Assembly (NCBI RefSeq): GCF_047496725.1
Contig: NC_132971.1
Location: 12,405,501-12,469,500 of the forward strand
Source of the DNA: Anoplolepis gracilipes
Lineage: Eukaryota > Arthropoda > Insecta > Hymenoptera > Formicidae
DNA: 64,000 nt
Direction of reading: 5' to 3'
The notes below the pieces were generated by a model that saw nothing but the letters and a program-made list of their open reading frames with translations, had not been told where the DNA came from and searched no databases. Every line of letters begins with the position of its first letter. The stretch's first letter is position 1. A program made the translations under genes and the position numbers. Positions 12,925-24,971 of the stretch are shown here, one piece after another.

Positions 12925-13115
12925 AGCTATAACACGGATTTTATTTGTATATAACATGGTAAAAAAATTGCTTTGCATGATGCATATAACACGGTAGATT
13001 TTAAATTTCATGAAAAATTTCCTCTTTTTCTTTCTCTCTCGCTTTCACAATAAACAACATACTTTCAAGTTTTATACAACTCATGAGTATCGTATAACGC
13101 GAAATCATATAACAC
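12925..13115. repeat. Interspersed TATAACACG words
   Basis: The word (A)TATAACACGG/A recurs at about 12929, 12983 and 13106, with variants TATAACATGG near 12951 and TATAACGCG near 13093, each followed by an A/T-rich spacer. The reverse complement (CCGTGTTAT) appears at 4866. These may be remnants of a decayed repeat. No function is evident. Confidence 0.35.
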
Positions 13116-13856
13116 GATCTACATATATTGCCCACATGATATAAAGCTACTGTTATATAATAACAAACAATTATTACACGTGTAATTCTTTGGGTTGAGA
13201 AACACTGGAACGTGCGTATCCTATATATTTACGCTCTAGATAATTTCTCCTCTTGCAATATATATGAATATTTTTGAACCATGGCAGAGTTCCTTCCGTG
13301 AAACATCAAATCTGAAATTTGGTGCCAGCGCAAGAATCGCAGAGTTTCAGTTCTCGTGTAATCTTATTTTCTCTTACTTCTTACTCGTCGTACATCACAG
13401 GAGTACGTGCACACAATACGGCAGCCGTAATGTATATATCACACGACACAATAGAGTACCACGAGCACCACCGACTTCGCTAGAAGAGAAGGAACATCGA
13501 TTGTGTTAGCGCAGCCTTAATTCTTTCCTACCTCGGTCGCACGTTCGTGGAAAAAGTGCCGCAGAAGGCGAGGAAGTGAACGCGATGTTCAGAGCTGACG
13601 AAAGACAGAAGGGAAAAAGGTTGGCGAACAGCCAGGCCTGTTGAACGCCACGCCCTGGGGAAAGAAAAGCGACCTAGAAGGGGGGAAATGTGCTAGATAG
13701 ATTAGGGGCTGGAAAAATCATCGCCACAATTCCAGCCAGGTGCCGATCGGCCGATTGGCCAATAATAGATATAGTAGCTTGCTTTGCCTGCCTGCCTATC
13801 TGCCTGTTGCACATACCTTGAATATCCTCACCGTCAGTCATGCAGAAAGTCTGCTT
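13116..13856. other. GC-rich island, no supported gene
   Basis: 13260-13850 is GC-richer with GAAGG/GGGGAAA purine tracts and CTGCCTGCCTATCTGCCTG at about 13789-13807. An open frame at 13264-13509 (+) has no recognisable domain. Possible regulatory DNA, unassigned. Confidence 0.35.
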
Positions 13857-14418
13857 CTACCCTACAGCACGAAATATTGCTAAAATATTGCATGAATATT
13901 TCAATATTGCGACATGTTACAAATATGCAACAATAGTGTGCAAATATTATAAATATTTAATATTTTATTGGAGATATTGCAAAATATTGTTGCTATATTA
14001 TAATGCAATCTTTCGTTATTTATTCCGTATTCAAATTTTTTTCATAAAAGTATCTAAAATCTGCAAACACAATTAGCAACATTAAATATATTTTTCTATC
14101 AGCTTAATTTCTTATTCAATCCTAACACAAGAAATTCAGATATTGAACTAATTGTTTAAAAATTGAACAAATAAATATTATGCAAATAAGAAATATTCTG
14201 CAATATCTTGTAAATATTGTATTCACGTTGCAGACATATATATATATAAAATACGATTTGACATATATTAGCATCATTATAGAAATATTATACAATATAG
14301 TTTGGAAGCGGACATATCTATATTGTGACAAGCTTTCAGGAATATTGCATGCAATATGCTAATCTTGGAAAACAATATTATTGCAATATTCCATCAATAT
14401 ATCGTGCTGTAGGGGTAG
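13857..14418. mobile_element. Family G DNA element with GCAATATT subterminal repeats (562 bp)
   Basis: Inverted ends: CTACCCTACAGCACGAAAT on the left, and on the right CGTGCTGTAGGGGTAG, whose reverse complement is CTACCCCTACAGCACG. The interior carries many copies of AATATTGC or its complement GCAATATT in both orientations (13875-14012, 14200-14212, 14342-14395). Dense subterminal repeats are typical of some cut-and-paste elements, where they bind transposase. Short frames inside are AT-rich and encode nothing recognisable. I cannot see a clear target-site duplication. Only one copy is in the window. Confidence 0.6.
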
Positions 14419-15640
14419 TATGCAAACGTTGACAAATAAACTTAACAAATATCTATGTGTGAAATGAAATTCTACTTAAAATGAGATGTAATATATTTAC
14501 ATATACATATATATGTATAGATCTTATACAAGTGCAGTATAATTCTGCGTAGGAAATTTGATCATTAATTATCAAAGATAATTGTGATAATACAATGCCG
14601 ATTCTTTTATAATAAATTATTAAAAATCGAATAAACTGATTATAAATTAAAATCATACATCCATTAATATAATTGAAAAGAATAAGCGATAAATTTTAAC
14701 GAGGAGTAACGGTAAAAATGTACGTTAGATAATTAATGAATATAATAAAATCGAAATAGAATAATAACAATAAATTGCTGGTACAATATATTAATTATTC
14801 TCGAAATGATAAAAAGATTTAATACTGGAATTGGTATCGAGATCCACTTTAGAAATCATCACAAAATTATTATACCGATTTCAACCCTTGCTAATATTCG
14901 TCCCTTGGTGTATACGTTAAGTGTTTTTACCGACTTCACGGTGTTGATCCAGTTCCTACGTGCTAGCATACTCGCCGTTTACAATTTATTCCCAGTACGG
15001 GAGTATTTAGGAATTCTACACGTCGACTACCCACCACCGCGCCTCTGTAATCCTCTCCGGACACTGCCGGATTACATTGTCATAAATTGTGGCTCTTTAC
15101 ACGCGGTCACGGTGACGTACAAAACGTTCCTCGTAATACGCGTTCATCTTTCGCGTGGCTGCTATGGAACACAATAATATCTACACATTGTCGTAACAAT
15201 TAAGAAGAAACTGGACGAATCAGCTATGTCAAAAGTTAATAAACATAATGCATTTCGAGATTTATGAATTGGATTGCACAAGGTCCTTTTAACCTTTTTT
15301 GCTAATTAATATAAAATATAAAATTGAGTAAAATATAATATTAAATATAAAATTTATAATTATCCAAATTAAACTAAAGATTTGCCCCACAGAATATAAT
15401 TTTACCTCAAAATCGTAAATGTTATCTTATATCGAATTTTTTATAGTGACTGTACCGCAAGAATTTTATAGTGGCTTTCCTCAAAATTTATGAAAATAAA
15501 AATATTAACTTTTTACTTTATTATTTTATTATATTATTATATTATTAATTCTTTATTTATCGCACCAAAAGCAACCAGTTTCAAGTTCTCTTTAATAATT
15601 TATCTACGTATATTGATATCAGAGTCTATATAACCGATTA
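14419..15640. other. AT-rich DNA with a chance-length open frame
   Basis: An ATG frame at 14806-15177 (+, 123 codons) is among the longest ATG-started frames outside repeats. It shows no domain, signal peptide or splice signals, and its length is unsurprising for this much DNA read in six frames. 15290-15600 is AT-rich with a TATTATAT tract. Confidence 0.4.
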
Positions 15641-16419
15641 CGAGAACAAAATTGTGCGTGATAGATAATATCTGGCTGGCTGTCATCTATTTGACTGCGC
15701 GATCCTATCCTAACGGCCATGTGTTTGAATGGGAAGTTTTCCGCCTGTTATTCAGTTCTTACTACCCCTGGAGTAGTGAGATTCGCATGTATACATACGA
15801 TAACACGCCACGTGCTCCCTGCGGAGGAGACGTTATACAGCACCATTGCCGCAAATATGTACCACCTGCGATGCAAATGAGATTTTAAAGAGCCACGAGC
15901 GAACGACCCGCGGTGCTCGCTCAAGTGCCACTCGAGTCGATTGTCTGTTGGCTCTCGCAAGTGTCTCTATCCTCGAAAAGCGAAAGATACGCGCTGTAGA
16001 TAGTCTCTCGTATGCACGCGGGACGTCGAAGCTGTCCGACCTCGCGTTATAATGCAAGTCTCGGTCTATCAAAGTTAGAGCAGATAATATAGGTAGGTAG
16101 ATAGGTACACTTGTGTGCTCGAGAGTGAGTTTTATCGCGGCACGTTTCGTGATCGCTGGATTCGCCGTCGCTCTATAATGCATACGCACGTACGAGCTAT
16201 GAAAGGGAGACTATATAGCCCGTACCTGTACATGCGTATACAAGCAAGCCAACATTGGTGGCCTCCTGACTTTCGATCAAGAGAGAGCGATAGTCGCGGT
16301 TAAAAGTTTGTTGCGGAGGTGGACGGCAATTCGGTCGCGATGAGAAAAGAGATCGATACGAACACGTGTTCTGCCGCAGATCCGATTTGCTCCGCGTCAA
16401 ATGAGAAAGATTGGCCCTG

Positions 16420-16470
<51 letters not shown>

Positions 16471-16639
16471 AACTGTTTACCAGCAAGATGCTTGACTTTC
16501 CCAAATTAATCGGTTAAAGGTTGTTTTGATAAGCAAGAATCGATTAAAAATGACAATTTGTTCATTAAGTTCAAAAGCAAGATAAGATAATATATATAAT
16601 ATAAATGTGAATGTTATTTGAGATATTTATATAACAATA
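15641..16639. other. CpG-rich island ending in a GA microsatellite
   Basis: A long CpG-rich block (15640-16400) has overlapping open frames on both strands (for example 15833-16189 on -), none with recognisable features. The combination of CpG richness and a long GA run resembles insect regulatory or promoter DNA, but no gene start is defensible here. Confidence 0.35.
16422..16468. repeat. (GA)n microsatellite
   Basis: A perfect GA dinucleotide run of about 46 bp at the edge of a CpG-rich block. GA runs are potential sites for GAGA-type factors; no further evidence. Confidence 0.9.
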
Positions 16640-17345
16640 TTTCAAGAATTTTATAAAAATGCGAATCCCAAAGCATGGCTAAAAATTAAATGTTAAATCT
16701 GGCTAAGAATTTTAGTCTTTTTATAAAACACTAACAAACAACTCGCTCCAATGTAACGATTTATATAGCTTTAGATTCTGGTTTCAGTCGTTTTATGAAC
16801 GATGCCCTTTTACTGACGTTTCGTGCATTGTTTACATTGAATCTCTGTAGCTCTCTCTGTGCTATTTATTAAAATTAAATATTTTCTATATCATGTAAAG
16901 ATTTTTATAAAAATTGTAGGCTAAAAAAGTACTTTATAAAGATGGATAAGATTTCAAAAGATAGTGCAGTTGATAAAAACAAGCTTTTTATACAAAACTT
17001 GAAGAATTACGATTCAAATTATATTCATTATTTTTTGAGAATTTTATTTTATGTTACTTTTTATAAAATCTTAATTATAATAAATGTCTTCATACAAAGC
17101 TGAAAATTTTCTCATTTAAAAATACACAAAATTATTTATTAATTTTATTAATTTTTATTATTTATTAATTTTCTATAAACAAATGATTGTTCTATAAAAA
17201 AACGTTTGTAAAGCGACTGAAATAAATCAGCCAGAATTTAAAACTAAAACAATATATAAATTATTGCATTTAACAATGTGACGGGTTGCTTGTTAGCGTT
17301 TTTATAAAAAGATTAAAACTCTTAACCAAATTTAAAACTTTTTAT
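16640..17345. mobile_element. Family B palindromic element, ends worn
   Basis: The left arm carries CTAAGAATTTTAGTCTTTTTATAAAACACTAACAAACAACT-type sequence, GATTTATATAGCTTTAGATTCTGG and CGTTTCGTGCATTGTTTACATTGA. The right arm repeats these in reverse complement (CTGAAATAAATCAGCCAGAATTT, TTGTTAGCGTTTTTATAAAAAG). Block order matches the complete copy at 52475-53259. The outermost 60-80 bp of both arms are lost or unrecognisable. No open frame. Confidence 0.6.
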
Positions 17346-18860
17346 TAAAAAAAAAGATATTGAGACATCAATAATTTTCGAGTTGAGCGATTGAAAAAGA
17401 AGAGTTTTTTTCATAAACTAAACTTTATGAAATTAAAAGATTAACACAATTATATTTTTCAGTTAATTTCAGATAAAGTTTATTTTAATAAAATTTTAAT
17501 TTAAGTTACAAAGATATAATGACAATTTTAATTTAAATTACAAAGATATGAAGATGTCAAAAATTGGATGTTTGTAAAAAATGACCTTCGATATTTTAGG
17601 ATTTTAAGCTGAGGAAAAATTGTTTCCAAATTGACCTGAGAATCCGCTCTTAAAAGGAAATTCGAACGTTTTATGACTTACTCTGTACATATATTTTCAA
17701 TAAACATAATAAATTCAAATTCAATCAGAAATAATGCCTAAAATTTAAGCCAACAGTCTTATCATTATTGTGCGCGACAGTACGCTCGAAATTCTACTGT
17801 AATTACTGCTTTTGAGCCGCGCGATGTCATGCGGAAGAATCACAGACCGCATGCGCCTGAAGCCACTCCCGAGGTGTACATGTAACTGTAATGACGTCAG
17901 CGCGCTGCACGATCTGTCTCTCCTGTCTCTCGGTATCCCTATATTCGCTTCTCGAGCCGATGACGACGTAGGTATCATTTTTTTTTCTCCGTTCGTCGGC
18001 AACTGATACGACTGCAATTCCTCTCAAGATCCGCAAAGTAGCCGGAAGATCTCTCTGTCGCGAACAAACAAAAATCTCCATCCATCTTCTAATCCAGGTC
18101 TAATACATATCAGTCCTGAAGACGTGCGCGAAGAACGACGTATCCTCGCGGAGCAAAAAAAAAGTATTTGGAAAAAAGTTTGCACAAAAGAGGACGGTGG
18201 TACAATATCTCTCCTTCGCTTTAACTTGGAAGCGCGAGGTTCCTGAGACCTTAGGTGATAAAATTGACTTTATTTGAAAGACGTTACTTATTTACACGAG
18301 TAAAATGAATGCTTTGTATCGACCACGTTTATGGCGGTCGTAGAGTTTTTCGAGGGTTCGCGCGCGATTTATATAAAAAGGTTCTTACCTTAGATAAGAC
18401 ACAGCGCACGCAATTGCATAGGGGTTCTAATGCAGTTTGTTGAAAATTTTAAAACCTAGTGGCGTAAGATAGAATGAGTATTCCATCATACTGAAATTTC
18501 AAATTCCGCGTAAGCGGAGTTTTAATTTATTTAATTTATTTATTATTAAATTAATAAAATAAGGTGTTTATATAATTATCCATTTTATTATTATTTTTTA
18601 ATTGATTATTCTATCAAATTACGCAATTAAGCTCTTAATGTGTTATGCATTGTCATTTCTTTTTTTTTCTCTGCATTTTCTAACTTATGTTACTAAGAAG
18701 ATACGTTAATTACTTAATCTTAATGTAACAATTATATTTTATGTATATACAATATAAAATATTGAAAAATGAAAATTACATAATTATTTACGTTGAAAAA
18801 CGGAATCCTTGAGTGCTGAATTAATGATGCCTCTTTTCCCTGCGCGTTGCTTACAACTGG
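17346..18860. other. AT-rich DNA, CpG island, AT-rich DNA
   Basis: 17492-17550 contains a 32 bp imperfect tandem repeat (ATTTTAATTTAARTTACAAA twice). 17745-18420 is a CpG-rich island with overlapping frames on both strands that have no recognisable domain. A donor-like CTAAG then GTAAGAACC exists on the minus strand near 18385-18397, without coding sequence before it. 18480-18800 is AT-rich. No gene supported. Confidence 0.35.
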
Positions 18861-19560
18861 CACAATTAGCATATGACTCCATATGAGCGAATGTTCAACT
18901 TATGCCATGTCGCCTTTTGATTAAAAGCAGGCGAAACAACATACGTTGCGTGCGATACGAGTCCCCTGAGACGCTCCGGCATTTGGTTGACGGTCCTCCG
19001 CGAGATACATCGTGTTTGTCTCCATATTTAGCCGGATCATTCGAGCCAGCACGGTCGGTCGGTCGGTCGGTCGGTCGATCGGTCGGTCGGTCTCTGGAAC
19101 AAGCGAGCCAGATGATACCAGAGGAGAGAGGCTCCGTGGCTCACGGCTTTCGTTCCGACGCGCAATGTGTTCGCCAAGATCAATAGACGGGAGCCGTGAG
19201 CCGTCGTCATCCCAGGCGACAGAGAGAACCCGCTGGTTTTGATCTCTCGCGCACGCGCTCTCATCCCTCTTCCACATAACCCCCGACGACGCTCTGCATA
19301 TACGTATATGCTTTTACATCTCGCTCCCTCCCGACGATTAATGCTCGCAGCGTCGGATGTGAGCGACAATCGCGCGCTGGCAGTTCACGAGCCCGCCGGA
19401 ATTCGCGCGCCGGCTCGTGCGTTTACCTGCACCACTGTCGAGACCAGGCGCCGTTTGTCTGGCGATAACGTCTGGTTGCACTGGGACCAATCGTACACGG
19501 AAGGCTGGAGAACATCCGTTGGCAACTTAGCAACTTAGTTGACGATAGAAGAGAGAGGGA
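18861..19560. other. CpG-rich island with CGGT repeat, no supported gene
   Basis: This is among the GC-richest blocks in the window. All six frames are largely open because stops are rare, giving four overlapping frames of 76-118 codons on both strands. Their sequences are simple repeats of Arg, Ser, Asp and Pro from the CGGT array and do not look like proteins. It could be a promoter or non-coding exon; there is no decisive signal. Confidence 0.35.
19052..19092. repeat. (CGGT)n tetranucleotide repeat
   Basis: About ten CGGT units with a single interruption (CGAT) near 19076-19079. Confidence 0.9.
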
Positions 19561-20342
19561 GAGAACATGAACTGTAGCAATCGGTATAAACATGCTGCGA
19601 TCTCTAATTCAATCTATTTTTCCCAGCCGTTTTAATAAAATTATTATCTCTCCTATTCTGTTAAAAAATTTAGTATTATCTTTCGTATTCTTTTATATTA
19701 ATTAAATATATTATATTTATAAATAATATAAGAAGATTAAAAATAATGTAAAAATTTAATTATTATATATAGGTATTTAAAAATAATATAAAAATTAAAT
19801 TGTATATTTTAAAGAGTAATTTGTAATTAAAATAATTTATTTTATTTATCTTGTCTCTTTCATTGCATCATATCTCTGTCTAATAAGATAAAATATAATT
19901 GTCTGAATTCAGGAATTAACGTCATGGAAATCTACAAATTTAAAACAAGATGCGACGGGCAAAAAAATTAAAAAATCCTGGCGCAAGTGTACAGTTACTG
20001 TCGAAACTGTCGGATAGCTAAATATTGAAAATACGAAAAAGCAATATTCTCGCGAAACGAAACGAGGAATGAAAGCTGAAGCATGAAAATGAAGTAAAAG
20101 GACGCGGCGGGATGCAACTGAAATAAAATCCAATCAAATTTTTCATTCGATATATAAAAGGATTTATGCACGTATCGTTAAAAGCATCGATATTTTTGCA
20201 CTAACGATTGAATTATCGCGTTCGCGCATCATATAATATTTTAAATATTTCACAAAAAATTTACACAAAATTATATCGAACATAAATTTTATCTTTGACA
20301 CTTTTACAGAAAGCAAAAAAGATATACATTATAATATGTATA

Positions 20343-20379
<37 letters not shown>
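19561..20379. other. AT-rich DNA ending in an (AT)n run
   Basis: No open frame of note except a minus frame at 19909-20133 without domains. An (AT)n run (about 20348-20376) directly precedes the mariner remnant, consistent with that family's preference for TA targets. Confidence 0.45.
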
Positions 20380-20382
<3 letters not shown>

Positions 20383-21016
20383 GAGAGGGGTTTCAAAAGT
20401 TATTGGCACTATTTTTTTCCGCTTGTGACAACACTGATGCAACGATATATATACTGGTAGGATATGTTTGGTAGGTTTGTACAAGTTTGTAAAAAAAAAT
20501 CAAGTTAAACAGTCAACATTTACAGATTCAGTGAAAAACGGAAGCTGGAGTTGCCATTTAAATTTTAAAGTACATACTGTTGTTAGTCTTTCTTAACAGC
20601 TGAAATTCATAAAAGTTTGTCAAGTTTATGATAAAAATGTTGTGTCCGATCGTATATTGTGCGTTTATGAGTAGAGAAATTCACAGCTGATTGTGAAACA
20701 ATACACAATAAGGATCACCTTGGCTTGACACTTTCTGATTTTTATTTGTTATCCCTCCTTCAAGTCTACTTTTGGGTAAACAACGGACCGACCAAGAGCT
20801 TTAAGATGTTTTATAATGGCTGAAAAAGTTGGACGTATATCGCTTCGAAAGGGATTTAAAACTTATTTCATGTTATGATACATGAGCTTGAGTGTACAAT
20901 TATGTGGAAAAATAAAGTATTATCTCAAGTAATTTTTCATAATTTTTTTCAGATTTTTTAATGTTATTTCTCGATTTTTCCGATGAGAATGGTAATGACT
21001 TATAAAACCTCTCGTA
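20380..21016 (+). mobile_element. Mariner-like transposon remnant, internally deleted
   Basis: The ends are inverted: ACGAGAGGGGTTTCAAAAGT on the left, and on the right a sequence whose reverse complement is ACGAGAGGTTTTATAAGT. A TA flanks the right end, as expected of Tc1/mariner. On + from 20725 a frame reads LTLSDFYLLSLLQ, which resembles the conserved LAPSDF-type block near the third catalytic Asp of mariner transposases. Further on (about 20868-20920) comes a decayed C-terminus ending in a W-K-N-K-like block. Stop codons and shifts break the frame. The transposase N-terminus and the first two catalytic Asp regions are missing: at about 637 bp it is roughly half the usual 1.3 kb. It cannot encode active transposase. 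Confidence 0.8.
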
Positions 21017-22256
21017 CATATATTTATTGTACTAATTAAAATATAGTGCAAAATAATCTGCAACATTTCAAAATATATCAGTGTAAAAGATGATTTAAAT
21101 CACGTAGAATAAACTTACGAGAATAAGAGTTTCAGCATTATACTTTCATAAATACAATTTTCTAAATGTCCGAGATACATCATCACCGTAAAATGATAAA
21201 TTCACAGAAATATATTTTATACGCGCGTCATCAGGAGTATATAAATTACAAATTGCGATAAGAGATGCTTGGATTAATAGATACCTCGCGCATCGGCAAT
21301 TAAATTATAATCATAAATTCCAAGCAGATGGAATACACAAATTACGTTAAAGAGATGAAAAATGCCAATGTGAAACGTTCCCTCCAAGCAAGCTTAGACT
21401 TAAATTAAAGCACATAAAATTCACCCTCATCGTCCCGTCGCTCGTGTAGGTGCCCCGACGTAGACAGAGTGTCCTAGAAAAATCTTATACTATAGATATT
21501 TTGCAGCACACTCGATCTTTTCTTCGCAAACATCAAGTTGTGATTTTTTAACATTTGATATAAATATTCCCAAGTAAAAAAATCACAGATATATTTATAT
21601 TTACATTTTCGAACCTTTTATTTGTCAAAATTGTCAAAACGTATTTTTAATCCGATATTGAAACAACCATATATCGTGAGTTAAGTGCACATTACACACT
21701 GTAGCTTACAAGTGCGCAGTTTATCAGAGGCACCCTATATATCTACGCATCGCATGGCTCGATGGAGGGAGCAAACTCGCATTTGTGTACTGCGTATTCA
21801 AAGTTTTCCCCGTAACTCGAGAATTCGATCCAAAGTTGCGCGGGCGGAAAGGATGTAAAACCCACGTTATCTTCGCTCCAGCGAACACGAGGACCGGCAC
21901 GGCGTCTCGATGTCGCACGCACGTACGCGCGGCAGTTTCGTTATTATACGTGCGTGCGTCCTCGAAATGCGAAAGCACCATCGTCCTCTCTTTTGACGCG
22001 CGACACCGCTGTCACGCTTCAAAAGCGCACGTTCTCAACGGATATTTTTCACAAAGTAACGCGCAGAACATGCATCTCGGCAAATGGAATATCTTTTGAC
22101 GCGCTTCTTTTCCCTCTCTTTTATATTATCGCCGTTATGTACTCTCTTGCCATTTTTACATTTGAACCTTCCGACGCAATCGGGAGAGTAACGCAACGAT
22201 ACGCTTTTCAGGTGAATTTTATGCCGTACATAAAAGGAGAAAGAGAGAGAGACTAG
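21017..22256. other. AT-rich DNA, then a CpG-rich island
   Basis: 21017-21420 is mixed AT-rich. 21420-22230 is CpG-rich (ACGTACGCGCGG, GTGCGTGCGTCC), with frames open on both strands near 21724-22256 that lack any recognisable features. It ends in a short AGAGAGAG run next to the family E element. Possible regulatory island; no gene supported. Confidence 0.35.
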
Positions 22257-23137
22257 GGAAAAGTCGCCTATATTATACCATTTCAGTTATTTTACATTTC
22301 TTATTTCACGCTAATTTTATGCAAGTTGATACTGGATATTTTAGCTTGATGTTTAAGACATCTACTAACTGTTAGATGTTTAACCTTTTGTCAAGAACAA
22401 ATTATTTGGTTAGAAATATTTTTATGACATAATATAAAAGGTACAATTTAAGCAACCGCTCGCCTATATCGTACTTCCTTTAAAATAGTAAATTTACAAA
22501 TGAGAAGAATAAAAGAATAAAAAAATATAAATGAAAAAAGAAATCATTTCCTAATACCATATTTATATATTATATATATGAAAAAATAATGTTTATATTA
22601 ATACTAATTCACCTCATATTAAATTATATTTTATCAATAATAAATAAAGAAGAAAATATTTGACGTAAAATAATATCAAATTATTAAATAACATATTTAT
22701 AAGTAATAGTTGGACAACAATAAATTTTACTTTTAGACATAAATTAAAAAACTTTGTGGTAATATGATATAAGAAATGGAATCAGTTTATTTATAAATAT
22801 TAATTTAACCTTTTTAATAAATATAATATATACATAAAATGAATATAAAATATTGTACAATAAACTTATATTTAGAAAAATACAGAATAAAACTGCATTG
22901 TCAGAGTATAACCAGCTAAAATAACTTGGTTACATGAATTGTACTTGATTTTTATAAATGTTTGCAGCGCACATAAAATAGAATGTAATCTGGAAACTTT
23001 TTTCTTAATTTTTCATTGCTCATTTATTTCATATTTTTACCATTAAATGTTTATATTTATTATTAATTATAATAATAAGAAATTGATAAGATTTAGGGTA
23101 CAATTTAAGAAATCAGTTTGATGTAAGCTACTCTCTC
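22257..23137 (+). mobile_element. Family E element (about 881 bp)
   Basis: It starts AAGTCGCCTATATTATACC and ends in a sequence whose reverse complement is AGAGAGTAGCTTACATC. It shares ordered blocks with 6103-7011: TGGATATTTTAGCTTRATGTTTA, TAACMTTTTGTCAAGAACAAAT, the internal end-like TTTAAGCAACCG, and the AATAAATAAAGAA region. AT-rich and non-coding. Confidence 0.65.
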
Positions 23138-24176
23138 TTTTACACGTAAAACAGGAAGAAATAAATAACACGAAAAAATGAATGGAAAGCACGACCGACT
23201 TAATGCGGATTCGATGTCAAACACATTTCTTGTAACGTCGTTGATTAACTAATACAACAAAAACTATTAAAGTAACTAGATTGTCAGAGAAATAGACAGT
23301 GCAGACGCAACAATAATTTCACGTGGGTGTGAGTGAGTTAATCGCAAGATAAGAAACGGAGACAAGCGAGGATTGGTTTAGTCTTCCGAGCGATTGTTTG
23401 AGCACAAGACAAAATACATAATAAATATAATATATGTATATTTATCGTACAAACAAACATACAAACACACGCGAGGACGTGATTATTTTTATTAAGTTTT
23501 ACAATCACGAAATGGAAACGATTTATTTATATTTCTACTATCTCACTTGAAATTTCACAATAGCCACTTAACACGTGTATACGCGTGCATGTGTCTGCAG
23601 AAATGTAATAATTACGTAATCTTATCAAAATTCCAAAACAATTGTATAAATAATAAAATAGCGGTATTTCTGTTATGCAAATAATTTTATGCTTTAAAAC
23701 ATAATGTCAAAATTTATTATAAGAGATAACAGTAAACTTACCATATTCTATAATCTGCATAAATATACGCGTATTAGCGAGATCTAATGAGAAGGCGAGG
23801 CAAAAGCCAAGAGATGAAAATCAACTTCGTGAGACAATTATGAGACAAGATGACAACAGGCAATCACGTAGTTAAATAATATCTTAGTCTCGATAGTATT
23901 CGTAGTATACAACACTCGAAACATCAGAATGGCTATTATTTCAATTAGAGCGCATACCTAATTGAAAACTTAACTGCAGGTTGTATACATTTACATGCAC
24001 TAGTTACCTAACTTAACAAAATTTCAAAGTATCTTTTACGTAAATAATCTTATGAAATGTCACAATCTCCCACGCAAACGCATTAACATTTCATGAATGA
24101 ATTTCAATCCAATCTCGAGCTTCTAAAAAAAAAAAAAAAAAAACACATGATCTGCTGCGCATTAATCTACGTAAGA
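23138..24176. other. Unassigned AT-rich DNA upstream of the promoter region
   Basis: Mixed composition with no open frame of interest. A poly-A tract of about 18 lies at 24125-24143. No poly-A-tailed retroelement could be recognised in front of it. Confidence 0.4.
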
Positions 24177-24568
24177 GCATTCGAAAAAATATTTGGCTAA
24201 TGTAGATAGATTACTAGATGTCTCAATTAAAATTTATCGCTATTTTTTGTATCTGTTAGAATATAGTTTGTCACGTATAGAATTGATAGCAGCAATATTC
24301 TAGCAATACCTTTAGAAAATTTAAATTCCATTGCCAAATATTAATCACAAATATAATTGTCCTTAACAATAGGCCGTAAAAATGGACACCACAGAAAAAT
24401 TTTCTGCCTAAATTACACTAATAGTACAGATATAAATTCTGTCTCTATCATTTAAATTGATTAAGATACAGAACATATGCAGTATTTGCTAATCATTTAT
24501 CTGTTTCACTTAATTTTTTACACCTAGAAAATTTGTGTTAAAGTTGCAAGATCATTTTTTCGAGTGAG
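24177..24568 (-). mobile_element. Family C MITE (reverse), beside the promoter
   Basis: Reverse complement of the element at 45466-45847 and 59196-59589. It contains GTCTCAATTAAAATTTATCG, TCTGTTAGAATATAGTTTGT, AGAAAAATTTTCTGCCTAAA and TTTGCTAATCATTTATCTGT. Ends are CATTCGAAAAAATATTTGGC and GATCATTTTTTCGAGTG. About 390 bp, non-coding, inverted ends of about 20 bp; size and ends fit a Tc1/mariner-type MITE. It abuts the GC-rich leader of the gene that starts near 25 kb. Confidence 0.7.
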
Positions 24569-24918
24569 TGATCTGACGATACGAGAAGAATGGCACAAGG
24601 TAGGGTGACGAAAACTACCAAGTTCATGAAACAATCAGGCAGTCAGGGTGACAGCGAGCGCAGGCACGACGGCAGTCGCAGGCGAGCAGGCGAGCATGTC
24701 AGGGTGGGCGCAAGAGAAAGAGAAAGAGAGTGGGAGTAAGGGATGAGGGGTGGTGGGTAGAGACAGGTAGGCAAGCAAGCAGGCAGGCTGGCAGGCAGGA
24801 AGGAAGGAATTGCGCCTGCGCGCTGAAACGGCCGGGCTAGACGCGAGAGCCGCCACTCCCGAGCGCGTAGCGGTGTACCGCGGGTGCTGACCGAGTGCTG
24901 CCCCGCGAGAGAGAAGAG

Positions 24919-24971
<53 letters not shown>

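Noticed and set aside
14806..15177. 123-codon ATG frame on +
   Set aside because: Length is expected by chance over this much AT-rich DNA in six frames; codon use is AT-driven at first and no domain is visible.
18902..19538. Four overlapping frames of 76-118 codons
   Set aside because: All exist because the CGGT array and CpG-rich DNA lack stops; products are low complexity.
20348..20378. (AT)n run as part of the mariner element
   Set aside because: It lies outside the inverted terminus and is better read as pre-existing TA-rich target DNA.
24125..24143. Poly-A tract as the tail of a retroposed copy
   Set aside because: No recognisable retroelement or processed gene body lies upstream of it and no flanking duplication is seen.
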